From contig JAJEKV010000017.1 of the NCBI GenBank assembly GCA_021234155.1, positions 8,189,525-8,253,524 of the forward strand: a DNA stretch of 64,000 nt. Reading direction: 5' to 3'. The stretch comes from Isoetes taiwanensis. Lineage: Eukaryota; Streptophyta; Lycopodiopsida; Isoetales; Isoetaceae. This document shows positions 24,155-35,339 of this stretch, piece after piece; position 1 is the stretch's first letter, and each line of letters opens with the position of its first letter. Made by a program: the position numbers and the translations under genes. Below the pieces are notes generated by a model, which searched no databases, had not been told where the DNA came from, and saw only the letters and a program-made list of their open reading frames with translations.

Positions 24155-26632
24155 ATGAAAAATAAAAATTATTTTAACCCTAAATCTTTACCTTTGCTTC
24201 ACTCTTTCTCTGCTCTGTCGCCTGAGGATCAAGATGTTCTTCTCCAACAGTTAAGCTCATTTCATAAAAATCCAAAAGAATTTATTCTCTTTGGCAATTT
24301 CGCTAACTCTGCAGATCATAACCAGGGCATGGATCCAAAAACCTTCAAAATTCCTGTGTGGGACAATTTCTCCAAAGATCCCGACATGTGGGGTCGAGTT
24401 CCTACCTTGGATCCTGCTACACAAATTCCAATTCCATATGGGGTTCCGAAACCTAATGCTGAAATCCAGCCTGATGAAAATTATGATGCTGCTTTGAAGG
24501 AGCTCCGACCAATTGAGGGGAGTAAACAAAAGATTTATCATGGTATTTCTCTTGATCTTCCTTCAGTTCATTCTAAAATGTCCTCTCTTAGAGACACTGC
24601 TGTCCTCATTAAAGTTTCTAGAACTGGCATTCAGTTGGATAAATTATGGTCATTCTGCCTCAACCTCCAAAAGGGTATTCTTATAAATACATGTATTGGA
24701 TAAATTATCCACATATAATGGTAGAATGTGGTAGCAGGAAAACCGCCAACTTCTTTCTAAAGCTTGGTCTCCAAACATATGAATCCTATCAAATTTCTTT
24801 TCTGAAATGGAACCCAAAACTTAACTCTGAGGGCATGGATAACTTGTGTGTGTCCTCTACTACTCTGCAAGGCTTAAAACCCTATCTACTGGAATGAAGA
24901 ATGCCTCAAGCTACTGTTTAACTCCATTGGAAATTACATTTGCACTGAATACTCACCCTCAAGATCCCCAAGAGCTTTTATCCAGCTGGATCTCTCCAAA
25001 ACTATCCCTATATCAATTCCCTTCTCTGATGCATTTGGCCAAAACACCTATCTATCTTTGAGATGGTCAGGGTTACCTCCTCATTGTCAAAGTTATATGA
25101 AGAGACTTTTTGGTACCGGATTCTCCTGAGAGGAGAGCGGTTTTGGCGGTGAACGAGATCCACGAGAATCGATTTAGCTCTTAATAGTGGCATTGCAAAC
25201 AAAGTCAATGGAGTGCTCTTATCAGAAAAGTCAGTCAACTCGAGTTTGACTTCAACTGAACCCGACCTCAGTCAAAAGTTTCAATGGAATAGGGTCAATG
25301 GAAGTAGAAGGAGGATCAGGAATAATCAAATTAAAAGGATGGAAAAGACCACTCATCTCAAGGTCAATAATGACAAGGGGATCCAATATTCTAAGAGAAT
25401 ATTTGATGCCTACAATTCTACAGGTGTGAAAGTCTTGCAGAACTATGAAAGAATAAAAGACAAAAGGAAAGCTCCAATCTAGCAAAATGAATTACAAATA
25501 GAAAAGCTTCATGACTTGCTGGATCAGGTTATTGCAGACACAAAAGAAAATTATAAATTGTAGTCACATGATCTAGTTGATCACTTGGAATAGGCAAAAG
25601 TTAAGAGTTTTCCGTTAATTATTAAAAGCCATACTTCTCAGCAACCTACCATACTCAAAGGTTTGAAATTATGGGATAAAGTTCTGGCAGAAAGTTATAA
25701 AATTGACAAACAAATCGGGCCAAAAGAAATTGGTTCAATAAAAAAGGTCAATTATGGAGGGGAACTCTCAGCAATTGACTATTGATATAGACAAGTCAAT
25801 CAAATGCAACACAGAGACCAACATTCCAGGTACTTCAACAACCCTTCCAGGTCTGCCACAATCAAATCAAGACAAGGCTGCCAATGAACTAGATTTATTA
25901 GCAGCTGACAAAGATCATGAAATCCTTCAGGAAGATTATCAAGACAATGTTCTGGACAAAATTGATTGCTCCAATCAATTTCATGTACTTGCTAGCTTAA
26001 ATGTAGAACAGGAGTCAGATTTATTACTGAGCAATAAAGAAAGCCTGCTCAATCAGGATACTCCCTTGATTCCTAAAAATATCACCCTCCCCCTACATCT
26101 TAAACAAGTTGACCCTTTAATTGACCTTAATAATATGTCTTCCTATTTGGCTAAATCCTCCTCTCCAATATCCAAAGAAATTGCAGAGCAGCTTGCCACT
26201 TTGCAGGATGGTTTAATCTTTGGTTCTAGCAATAATGACTTTATGCCAGCTGGTGAGGCAACACATGCAGACATTGACACAGGGGAACAAATGATTGTAA
26301 AAGAAACTCCAGATCAGGGGCTGTTGGCAGCAGGGTTGGAATTCAAAGGTGACAGTATAGACTGCTCTGACTCTCAGATCTCGAATTCTCCACTTGTGTG
26401 CAACAATGCAGACAAATGTATAAGGCAAGTACCACTCTTTTATAACTCTAATGATGTTCTTTCTAAAGAAGATGCCTTGAATTTATTTGAATTTATTCAT
26501 GGTGGTTGCTCTGATAATGAATATGATAGTGATAAGGAGAATTGGGGAAAAGAAATTTTTTTATCTGATAACTCTCTGGCTAATAATGTCAAGAAAGACT
26601 CTAAATCTAAAAAAGAAAAAAGGTCTTCCTAA
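24155..26632 (+). pseudogene. L1-type LINE ORF1 (DUF4283-like), frameshifted
   Basis: The region starts with ATG at 24155 and reads 182 aa. It continues in another frame from about 24670 (YKYMYWINYPHIMVECGS..., then ISFLKWNPKLN) through NSIGNYICTEY, RAFIQLDLSK and SLRWSGLPPHC (about 25060-25085). This order is a W-P stretch, then a hydrophobic P-L-like block, then R-x-x-IQLDL, then LPPHC. It resembles the DUF4283 RNA-binding domain of plant L1 ORF1 proteins, which usually ends in a zinc knuckle. A long acidic, asparagine-rich open frame (25754-26632, 292 aa) follows, interrupted from the first part by stops near 25130-25750. No reverse transcriptase follows, because an LTR begins 65 bp downstream. 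I infer a LINE whose ORF2 was separated by that insertion or lost. Another gag-like protein is the alternative. Confidence 0.45.
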
Positions 26633-26696
26633 ACCTGATATCTCTTCTTATCTGCATAAAACCCCTGCTGGAAATACTAGGAGTAAGAAGAATAGG

Positions 26697-28227
26697 TGTG
26701 ACGTTCCAGGTATTTATACGATATACGTATAAATATATTGACACGTCACCCAGCAAAGGTACGCCACCATGGGGTATTGTAACCTAATAATTTAGGGATT
26801 AATATTAAGTGGGTTAATTAAGCTAATTAATGCTTTGGGAAGGCGCCACCTGGCCTAAATCGATTGGCCAGCATGGGGACTTCCAAATTGGGCTGTCAAC
26901 TTGATCCCTACCCCTAATCGGTCAGGAGGAGCAGGAGCTGAGCGCCCACCTTGCCAAGCACCTTTACCTGTGTAGCCAGAGCTGAGCACCAAGTCAAAGA
27001 AGATGGAAGCACCAAATGACAAGCGGGTCCGTGAGGAACTTCTCATTTGGGTGGCTAGTATAGCTTGAGAATTCTAGGGTAGCGCCCCTGTTGGGCACTG
27101 GTTGTGTTTGTTCCTCTGTCTCTCTATGTTTTACTTGTAGGAACTAACCCTTGATTGTAAAGGTGAGTTCTCTTTATTTCTGATTCTGGTCTTGCTCTTA
27201 AAGGATGGATTGATAGTTCTTTGCATAGCTTTACTCTGGAAATGGGGGGGAATAAGGGGGATAGAGACCTCTGAGCCATGTTAGTTGTATACTCCTAGGT
27301 TGATCCCTGTATTTCCCATTAGATGCGGCATGTGTACAAGAGACCACCGGGTCGTAGAGGCTATGGAATGGCTTAGCACCAGAGAAGGGATGCAGTGGTG
27401 AAGTGGGGGTGGGGTCTTGCACGAACATAAAAGGCTCCTGAGACTCTTATAGTGGTCTAGGCGATGGCCCGGTCCGCGTAGGGGGCGAGAATGGGTCGAC
27501 GACCTCCCTAGGGTGTAGTGGTGTGACCCGTATGGGGCATCATGCACTTTGAGTAGGTTTAGGGTGAGTAAGTCGGGTACGGATGTTGGGATCGCTGATG
27601 CGGCACGTATTCTCTAGCTCACCCATGGAACCACTGTGATCCTGGAAGGGGACGCTTCCCTGACCTGCCTCGTCGGACCGGGGCGTCATGAACCCTGGAG
27701 TAGGCTCGTAGGGTGATACCTTGAGTCTGCGTCTCCGGAAGGCTATAGCGACGCCATAGCGTGAATCGACCCATCTGCAAAGTGTGCACGGGAGGGGCGG
27801 ATGGAGTGGACAACCCTAGCCACCAGCCAATGCCAGGTTATACCTCTGTCTGCTGATCTCTTGAGACCGAGCCGTCAGTCTATCCTCACAGGAGTCTGAA
27901 CCGGGGTAGAACCTGGGGTTTGGGATGTTTTCCTTAGGGTTAGATGCATATTCTTTGCTGTTGGTACTTGGATGGATGTGCCACCCTTCGTGGTGGTTAT
28001 TTATATATATTTATGATGCGTGCTAACATGTATTCATGCTTCCGCGACGTAGGAGTCCCATTGAAGGCGTGGGCCGAATGACACCTCCGTGTCCTTCACT
28101 CGGACATCTTTCTACAGATGGCCCGGGATAGACGGAGGGCCCTGTTCATGGCGAGATGATCGCCATGGGAGGGGAAAGTCCCCGTATGTATACGGCCGAG
28201 TGTCGTATATATTCAGAGAGCGTCACA
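26697..28227 (+). mobile_element. LTR (1,531 bp) of an LTR retrotransposon
   Basis: The LTR opens TGTGACG and closes CGTCACA, a 7-bp terminal inverted repeat that includes the canonical TG...CA. One base later a primer-binding site follows. Just inside the left end ATTTATACG (26712-26720) and CGTATAAAT (26726-26734) form a perfect 9-bp-stem hairpin. The 3' half (about 27700-28227) matches the LTR pieces at 38285-39283. It lies about 60 bp after the LINE ORF1, consistent with insertion into that LINE. I did not find an intact 3' partner LTR in the window. Confidence 0.75.
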
Positions 28228-28228
28228 G

Positions 28229-28246
28229 TGGTATCAGAGCATGGTT
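28229..28246 (+). promoter_or_regulatory. Primer-binding site (initiator Met tRNA)
   Basis: TGGTATCAGAGCATGGTT begins one base after the LTR. TGGTATCAGAGC is the standard complement of the 3' end of plant initiator methionine tRNA, used to prime minus-strand synthesis in many LTR retrotransposons. Confidence 0.85.
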
Positions 28247-28404
28247 CTGGGAAGCCAAACTATTGCACTGGCCACATACTAACTCGTTAGATCGTTAGCT
28301 AGTGAGTGAGGATTTTGGAGTAGTATGAGATTTGGGTGGTGTAGTAGATGCTGTCATGATCGATTTAACGTGGTTTAAGTACAATATTGGCATGTGTACC
28401 CGGT

Positions 28405-28605
28405 GCAAAACCCTAACCCTAAGTGGCGGGGGCAGGGGGTACCCGGGTGTTGCTGGCGACGGTGGCGAGGTCGAGGTAGGGGGTGCCCGCCACCCTAATT
28501 AAAAAAAAAAAAAAAAAAACCCCTAACCCTAAGTGGCGGGGGGGGGGGTGCCCGGGCGCTCGGCAAGTAACGTCCCGAGTGGGGGGTGCCGCCACCTCAG
28601 CGTGT
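28405..28605 (+). repeat. ~107-bp direct repeat flanking an A-run
   Basis: CCCTAACCCTAAGTGGCGG followed by a G-rich tract and GTGCC-GCCACC occurs at about 28413 and 28521, separated by a run of about 20 A at 28501-28520. It is G/C-rich compared with its surroundings. Confidence 0.65.
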
Positions 28606-28686
28606 TTACGCCCAGTTTAAAATTTTAGGGTAAAAATTTAAAATTAGGTTAAGAGTAATATTTTTCATTATTCTTTTTAACGTTGG

Positions 28687-29025
28687 TTGCTTCCTGAGCT
28701 CCGCCTAGCCGCCATAGCCGCCGAACCCCAAGCTCTCTCCGCCATAGCCAAACCTCGTTTCTTGCCTTCATCTCCTAAGCGCCCACCCAGCGCCCACCTA
28801 TTCAAGATGGAGGAAGTCAAGCAGGTATACAAGCGCAAACCTCGTTACTCTAAATCTTCCATAGAGTCTCTAATGGCCGAACTGCTGCCACGCTCAAACC
28901 CATCGCCAGAAGAAGAGGTTAAATCAGAGGAGCTATTGGAGTGTTTTGTTAAATGCTTCTATGAAGGGGTTAGGATACCATACCCGCTCTTTTTGCTACA
29001 ACGGCGGTTTTGTATACAAGCTTAA
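28687..29025 (+). CDS. Unrecognised ORF in the LTR element interior (gag position)
   Basis: This 112-aa open frame begins about 440 bp after the primer-binding site, where gag would be expected. It is rich in basic residues and prolines (KPRFLPSSPKRPPS, YKRKPRYSKSS) and then acidic (SPEEEVKSEE). The track start is a TTG codon, so a proper start is uncertain; an in-frame ATG lies at 28807. No capsid or zinc-knuckle motif is visible. It could be the start of a gag, or a host exon. I give no function. Confidence 0.3.
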   Translation: MLPELRLAAIAAEPQALSAIAKPRFLPSSPKRPPSAHLFKMEEVKQVYKRKPRYSKSSIESLMAELLPRSNPSPEEEVKSEELLECFVKCFYEGVRIPYPLFLLQRRFCIQA

Positions 29026-30140
29026 GCCATCAAGAAACATACAAAAGTAGTTGAGCAGGAAGATGGTGTCCAAAAATATACGGTTCTTTCCAGGAAGAGG
29101 ATGAGCAAAAGGCGAAGCCGAGGCCATACAAGCCTTGAGCCCATAAGATCCTTCAAATGGCACAATGGCCCGGACCTACAATGGCTTGCGTACCGATGAC
29201 CCGGACCCACCGAATGCAGATTACCTTGGAAATGGGATGTGCCTCTTTGATAGGGGCATACACCCTCCCATCTTTTTCATATGAAGAGGAGACTAATCGT
29301 ATCATCTGGGAAGCTGGAACACCCCCATTCTTCACAGATCAATTCTAGCGGGCTGTCGAGCGGGGCATGCAGGCCAACCCTCCACGCTACTTCCTGGAGC
29401 TTAAAATAAGAACGGATATTTGGATAGCCAGGGAACGCTGCGAGAGGAGCATGCGGCCTCTGGCGCAATCATAGAGAACAACATGATTAGAATCAAGAAG
29501 AGGGAACTAGTGGTGGTATTATACTTTAAGGCTGCGACACAGCAAGAATCTTGCAAGCTTGTGATGCAAGTACAGTTGGGTTGAACTTCGTCAAAAGTGT
29601 GTTGGGGGCCAAGTATATGAGTGAACTGGCAAATCCTTGGCCAATCCTTGGAGCGTGGCCTCCAAGTAAGGAGGATTTGGCGACCTCATTCTGCAAGTGA
29701 AATTTGGAGCATCGATGCTGAAAGAGAAAAAGCGGTGCTTTAGTGTGGAGAATGCACGAAGCATATTGGGACCGACTTGTGGAGAACGAGTTCGGGTTAT
29801 TGGGGAAATTCCTATGATCCTTTGGGGGATTATGGAATAAAAGTATCTTGCTTGGAATTGCAGAGTTAGATCATGGTGATCTGAGAGGCCGGTTGGCCGT
29901 GGTATAAATGTTTGACTTTGGAAGTCATATTAACACTTGACCTTATTTGTAGGTTTGTCTAGTGTTAAGTATTGGGGAGGACACTTTACATACAAGCTGT
30001 CAAGGATATGGATGCAAAAATTTGGATGCGGAATCTCAAATTATTTCCTATGGGACAGACTTATGGGTAAAGTTCGTAAGTTGATTTTCTTTATGCGGAA
30101 TAGAGAATAAGAATTTTATTTCTTGTGTGTATCCATGGTG
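29026..30140 (+). other. Decayed interior of the LTR element; no legible domain
   Basis: Short open stretches in the plus orientation (for example 29157-29348) lie between stops. I see no reverse transcriptase, protease or integrase motif. This may be a non-autonomous element. Confidence 0.35.
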
Positions 30141-30145
30141 GATTG

Positions 30146-30348
30146 GTATCGTGGAGATACTGTATCATGGAGATACAATCAAGTAGTACCGCGGAGGTAC
30201 GAAAGATAATAACGTACCGCCGCGGAGTTACAAGGATATATCGTACTACGGAAGTACGCGGATATCCATAACTGCTTCTAGAGTTTTTGTAGGGATTAAA
30301 GAATAGGGACGTGGAGGTTCCAATGGGTATAAGGTACTGTGGAAGTAC
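30146..30348. repeat. Array of 15-nt hairpins with covarying stems and NNGGA loops
   Basis: Five perfect units occur: GTATCGTGGAGATAC (30146), GTATCATGGAGATAC (30162), GTACCGCGGAGGTAC (30186), GTACTACGGAAGTAC (30243) and GTACTGTGGAAGTAC (30334). Each has a 5-bp stem and a 5-nt loop of the form RYGGA. The stem changes on both sides together (TC/GA, CC/GG, CT/AG). Degenerate units lie at 30214-30231 and 30306-30320. Successive starts are 16, 24, 28, 29, 63 and 28 bp apart, counting both degenerate units. Confidence 0.75.
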
Positions 30349-30364
30349 AATAACTTATATAACC

Positions 30365-30695
30365 ATTCTTGAGTTCGCGGGGTCTAGGAACTCCCAGGCG
30401 TAAGTTGAACATGGGACAACCGCCTTGAGAAGGGATGGACCAAACTGGAACGTACTCGGACGATTGCGGACGATCTCTTTTTGAGAAGGGATGGACTGAT
30501 ACGGAGTCATAGTCTGTATCATAGCACGGAGGAGTGGTCCACGGCGGCAGGGTTATGGGGCATGGCAAAACATGGCAAAGTTATAAAATATGGCAAACAT
30601 TTCTCATACATCTAGGGACGTTTATGGGAAATAAAAGGTAAAGGTGGTTGCACAAACATGGATGGGGTCGTGGAGGAAAAGGGCCATCTATCATA
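30365..30695. other. No recognisable gene
   Basis: GAGTTC and GAACTC at about 30370-30395 could form one more, longer-loop hairpin related in style to the array before it. Otherwise nothing is recognised. Confidence 0.35.
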
Positions 30696-30697
30696 AA

Positions 30698-30916
30698 GGA
30701 CGGCTGGGCCCAATCCAGCCATCTCATCCAATGTATAAGTGACACGTGTCACATTTTCTTTTTCTGAAAAAGCATGCAAGTTTTTTACTGTGCATTCCGC
30801 CACGTTTACTCGCATTCTGCCGCTTTTACTGCCTTTCTGACTTTTCTTACCTGCTATTCTTGATATTTTCACCTGGATTTCGACACGTGGCACGGCTGGA
30901 TTGGGCCCAGCCGTCC
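30698..30916. mobile_element. MITE-like element with 23-bp terminal inverted repeats
   Basis: The left end at 30698-30720 (starts GGACGGCTGGGCCC, ends AATCCAGCC) is the exact reverse complement of the right end 30894-30916. Subterminal GACACGTGTC (30742) and GACACGTGGC (30882) extend the symmetry with a G-box-like CACGTG core. The element is 219 bp and has no coding capacity. I do not see a convincing target-site duplication, so superfamily is undetermined. Confidence 0.6.
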
Positions 30917-30928
30917 TCTACGTTAGGT

Positions 30929-31018
30929 GAAAGCCCCTCCGGGCTTGATTCCGGAGGGTCAAAGGAACCTCGGCGCTCGTGGCTTTCCTAATCAGGAATC
31001 AAGCCCGGAGGGGCTTTC
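30929..31018. repeat. 24-bp perfect inverted repeat with 42-nt spacer
   Basis: GAAAGCCCCTCCGGGCTTG... at 30929-30952 is the exact reverse complement of 30995-31018. Together the arms would form a strong hairpin. It lies 12 bp after the MITE-like element and could be a second small foldback. Confidence 0.75.
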
Positions 31019-31040
31019 TCTTATACAGAAAGTCAACTAC

Positions 31041-31050
31041 TATAAATAAA
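31041..31050 (+). promoter_or_regulatory. TATA-box-like sequence
   Basis: TATAAATAAA lies in an AT-rich stretch downstream of the inverted repeats. About 30 bp later lies GCTTGCCTTTATA, repeated in variant form at about 31185. It could be a promoter of a retroelement LTR, but there is no supporting gene model. Confidence 0.25.
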
Positions 31051-32500
31051 AAGGCTCTACGCTTGCCTTTATATGGAAAAAGGGAACGTGAGTATATATT
31101 AAAAGCAACATCGAGATCTATAGGAAAAGGTTGGATATTTTGGGGGCAAGAGAAAAGGACGATGGGATATTTATAAAGAAAAGGGCTTGCCTTTCTTTAC
31201 TTAGGAGACAAGGGAAAATATAAAGGGGCATCGACCTATTAGCGGAAAAACAGAGGGCCGACATCGGCAATATTTTCGGGCCATGAATAGTGTTTCTTGG
31301 AAAAACGAAGGATGATCGGCGATCTTTCTGGCATCCGGATCACAAAGATGAGCGGGCCAGCCGCCAAGCTGTAGCCGAAGTGAAAGATATGGATTGCAGT
31401 GGATCAATGGCAAGCCGAGATCATCTTCGAGATAGTGTGGCGATGCGCCAATCCAGAGATCTTTGCGGAAGGTGGCGACCTCCTTTCGGAGATTGCAGAA
31501 CCTTGATTTGGGGCTGAGTTCTAAGTGGATTCTTCTTAACTGATTTATCAGTTCCTGTTCAAGAGCTACGCGGAGTAGCTAGAGAATGTTTGCTGAGGCT
31601 TGTAAGCCAGTTGCCATTTGCACTGCCATAACCTTGTGGACCCGGTTGGGTGGTCAAACGTGCTCATAAATGTATTTGCCTGTGTGATATATATGATGCT
31701 CTTGGATCTTGATCTTCAAATAAGATGTTGTTGTTCAGTAGTTAAGCTTCCCATAAGCAATGAATTGTATCATCTTCTGTCTTAGACTTGTTGTCATATA
31801 AGACATTCATCTAATGCCAGTGTAAGAAATGGATCCAATGATATATCAGTGAATGTGTAATTGCCTACATACACATGATAAAGCAGAGAATTGTTTTCAG
31901 AAAAAAACTCAAATGTAAATATCTATGGCAAAAAATAAAATAGAAGAACTTGGCTTTTCTTTTGCAAGCTTTTACTGCCATAGATCTGTGGATGTGTATT
32001 GCCTACCAACAGGGAGAAAAAGGGGTGTTCATGCTGATTGCTTTTTTAGGATTTGGTGGACATGTGCGATTGCCTCAAAACATTGACCATGTCATACTAG
32101 TGAAAAGAACAATAGCCTTGAGCATCTTCAACTTCGCGGTTCCCTACCGACGACAAGGCAGGCTAGCCGTCACTGTGGCCCACATCTCCGACCGAAGGGT
32201 GGAAGAGTTACTAACAGTCATGCAAGGTGGGACACCCTCGAATATTCTCAGGAACTTGATGTATAGTTGGTACAGCCCAAGTAAAGAAGTTTTTGGAGGA
32301 TTTTCCAGCATATCAGAGATTCCAAGAATAGTTTAAGCTTTCTTCTTAAGTATTTCAATACTGTACTTACCTTATGAATATATTTTGTTGGTATTATAAA
32401 TGTTCTTTGATATATTTTGTCCGCACAACTATATCATCAAACACAACCAATGCAATAACAAGCAAAAGTTAATCATAAAGGTTGTAATGTAGCAATTATA
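31051..32500. other. No recognisable gene
   Basis: The 128-aa frame at 31950-32336 begins with TTG and shows no motif I recognise. I looked for a gypsy 5' LTR and a tRNA primer site before 32500 and found none. Confidence 0.35.
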
Positions 32501-32599
32501 TATGCGGCTAGAGCACCGGGGCCCCGTAGAGCAAAGCTGACGCCATCGGGACGACGAAACTCCGATCCGACAATTCCAGCCAAGGAACTTGCAGAAATT

Positions 32600-33800
32600 C
32601 AAAGTCACGGGCCACTGAAGAAGAGATATCCCAGATGAGATCGGATATCCAGGAGATAAAAATCTTATTGGAGGAAAGAGCAACAATTGCACTGGACCAG
32701 AACATCCAGTTACCCCAGGCACTTGCTCAGCAACCAGATAAGGAAAGAAGAACCGATGAAGGAGATCCCCCAGCATGGACTCCTCGAGACACGGTTCAAA
32801 TCCGACTTCGGATCGGAGGAGCAAGACAATGATCGACAAGACCGCCCGGGGCGGTGAGCAAGATAAAGCGAGAAATGGGGCCGACTATCCGAAGAAAGTT
32901 AGTTTTACACTGAGCAATGTCTGGAAAGCCAGAAAACTAGACCAATTCTCGGGGAATAGCAGATCAGTAAGTCGAAGCCTGGTTGGATGAGATGAGAGAG
33001 TATGAGAGCATATGACATGAAGGATAAAGACAAGGGCAGAGTGGCTACAATTAACCTCAAAAGGCGGCGAATTTGGTGGAAGGGGCTATGCGGGGCCCAT
33101 GCACTGAGCAAGGACAACTACAGGTTTAAAAAGTTTTCCAAGGCATTTAAGCATCATTATATACTGAGAAAACACAAGTGCCACATGATGTAGCAGTTTA
33201 ACAGATTAGAACATGGCAATAAGACGGTGTAGAAGTACACCAAAGAATTCATGAGATTGAGGCTATATGTGCCGAAGTTGAGTGAAAGACACACAGGTGA
33301 GGGGTACATTGAGGGTTTGAATGATGAGATCACGGAAGCTTGTGAGAGCTATTAACCCCGAGAACAATATCGGAAGCAAAGTCCAAGGCCTTGAGCCTAC
33401 AAGGAACAGATCCCCAGAGCAGCGGACAAAAGCAACAGTACTATTAGGATAAGGGGAAAAGTGCTCAGAGGCTATAATCCGAGAGCAACAAGTCTGGCAC
33501 TTGCTAGACCACAGTACAATGCAAACAACAGGAAACAAGACAAGCAGCAAGTCACTTTCAAGGATAGGGTAAGCGGGAGGTTCAAACTACTCCAAAGCAG
33601 TGAAGAAGTTCTTGTAGTCCATTTCGAAAGAGAAGAGGCAAGAAGAAAAGCAATTGTGCTTCGGGTGCTTCCAACTAAGGCATCAGACACACAACTATCC
33701 TCTTGTGATGAACGCGGCACTCATAGGGCTAGGGGGATAGGAAACACCCCCGGAACACGACGACGAAGAAGCTTGCGACTACATCCACGATGAGTGCCAC
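32600..33800 (+). pseudogene. Chromovirus gag remnant
   Basis: An EAWLDEMREYES block at about 32974-33010, a TEQGQ-like stretch near 33105 and an EFMRLRLYVPKL block near 33250-33285 match the gypsy gag (retrotrans_gag) pattern. At 33657-33700 the knuckle CFGCFQLRHQTHNYP matches CX2CX4HX4C, except that the last cysteine is tyrosine (TAT for TGT), which would destroy zinc binding. Several stops interrupt the frame. Confidence 0.7.
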
Positions 33801-33859
33801 ATCCTTGCGGTCATTGACTCCGAGAATGCTGAAAGTCAATATCAGGTCATTTCAATAAT

Positions 33860-34140
33860 AGAGAAAGTCAAAGCCAAATCTTTCATAGTATTGATAGACA
33901 TGAGGAGTACCCATAACTTTGCTTTAAAAGGTTGGTAGAAATGTTGAAGCTGAAACCCTTGAAGTCAAGCCTAGGCAGTGGTTTTGGTCAATGGGGTAAT
34001 CCAGACACCTGATGGGAAAAAGGATCAACTTCGACATAGACTTGCCCGGCATCAACATTGGCATGGGAACAGAGGTCATGAACATTGGCAAGTATGACCT
34101 GATCATAGGTATGGAACACCTTGGCCCGGCCAATACTATA
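33860..34140 (+). pseudogene. Aspartic protease remnant of the chromovirus
   Basis: VLIDMRSTHNFA at 33888-33923 sits where gypsy proteases have LIDSGSTHNF. The catalytic D-S/T-G triad reads D-M-R, so the enzyme would be inactive. The second conserved block, YDLIIGMEHLGP, follows at about 34095-34130. Confidence 0.7.
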
Positions 34141-34369
34141 GTGTCGCGGGGGCGAAAAATATACTTGGCGCTTGAATGGCAAAATCATTGAGATAATAGG
34201 TAGAAGCGATCCTCCAATCAGCCAATGCATGTCTAGCAAGAAGTTACTTAAATGTATAAAGAGAGAGCAAGTGGCCTACGTCTTCAAGCTTGAAGTTCAA
34301 GACCCAGAAACAGAGGAAGACAAGGAGGGCAAAGCATTGAGCAAGTTGGTTGCCGAAGCAAATAGGAAT

Positions 34370-35190
34370 TTTATGATCTATTTCCAGATGAGATCAAGCA
34401 ACTTCCTCCGTACACGGGAGTCGAGTGCGAAATAGCACTTGAAGGACCAAGCCCACAAGTAAGGCACCGTCTGAGAATGGCGATTTGGGGAGTTGGCGAG
34501 GAATTGAAGAAGCGGTTGCAAGTCTTTGTTAGACCTAGGGTTTATGACATAGTGTCTCTGTTAGGGCACCTATCCTATTCGTTAAGAAGAAAGATGAAAG
34601 CCTGAGGATGTGCATTGACTATCATCAATTAAACAAGTATACCGTCAAGAACAAATATGCCTTACCCAGATCACACGATTATTGATCAGCTCCAAGGTGT
34701 AAAAGTCTTCTCCAAGATAAATTTGAGGTCGGGCTACCACCAAATCAGGATTAAAGAAGAAGACATCCATAAGAACGTTTTCAGAACGAGATATGGTTAC
34801 TACGAGTTCACAGTGATGCCATTCAGACTTTTCAATACCCCAGCAACCTTTATGAGGCTCATGAACGATATTTTTCGCGAGTTTCTAGATATGTTCATCA
34901 TAGTTTTCTTCGATGACACTTTGGTGTATAGCAAGTCCCTCAATGAGCATGTACAAGATTTGAGGAGGGTACTTGAAAAGCTGAGGAGGCATCAACTCTA
35001 TGCAAAGTTGTCCAAGTGTCACTTCGCTACCAAAAGAGTAGAGTACTTGGGACATGTAATTTCAGCATATGGGATTATCACCAACCCTGCGAAGATTGAA
35101 GCGGTAATTGATTGGCCAATACCGAAGAATATCCATAAAGTGAGACTTCCTCGGATTAGCGGGTTATTACAGAACGTTCGTCAATAATGT
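34370..35190 (+). pseudogene. Chromovirus reverse transcriptase
   Basis: PPYTGVECEIALEGPSPQVR opens the domain at about 34400. The longest open part (34657-35187) reads through FSKINLRSGYHQIRI, the VMPFRLFNTPATF block and IIVFFDDTLVYS (catalytic FxDD, about 34900-34925), to LGHVISAYGI. The catalytic DD is present. The frame is broken before 34657 (from about 34590) and just after the open part. Confidence 0.85.
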
Positions 35191-35339
35191 TTCCAAGATA
35201 GCAGCCCCGCTAATGGACCTCAACAAAGAAGAGAAGATAAAAGATTGGGCGAGTCATTGGCAAAAGAAGGCCCAAACATGATTCGAGATGTTGAAGGAGG
35301 CTTTTAATGGCCGCTCGGTCTTGATATTACGGATCAAAG

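Noticed and set aside
28413-28535. CCCTAACCCTAA words as interstitial telomere sequence
   Set aside because: Only two units each, of the 6-bp type and not the usual plant 7-bp CCCTAAA. They are part of a local G-rich repeat.
31950-32336. 128-aa ORF as a host gene
   Set aside because: Starts with TTG, has no recognised motif and lies in repeat-derived surroundings.
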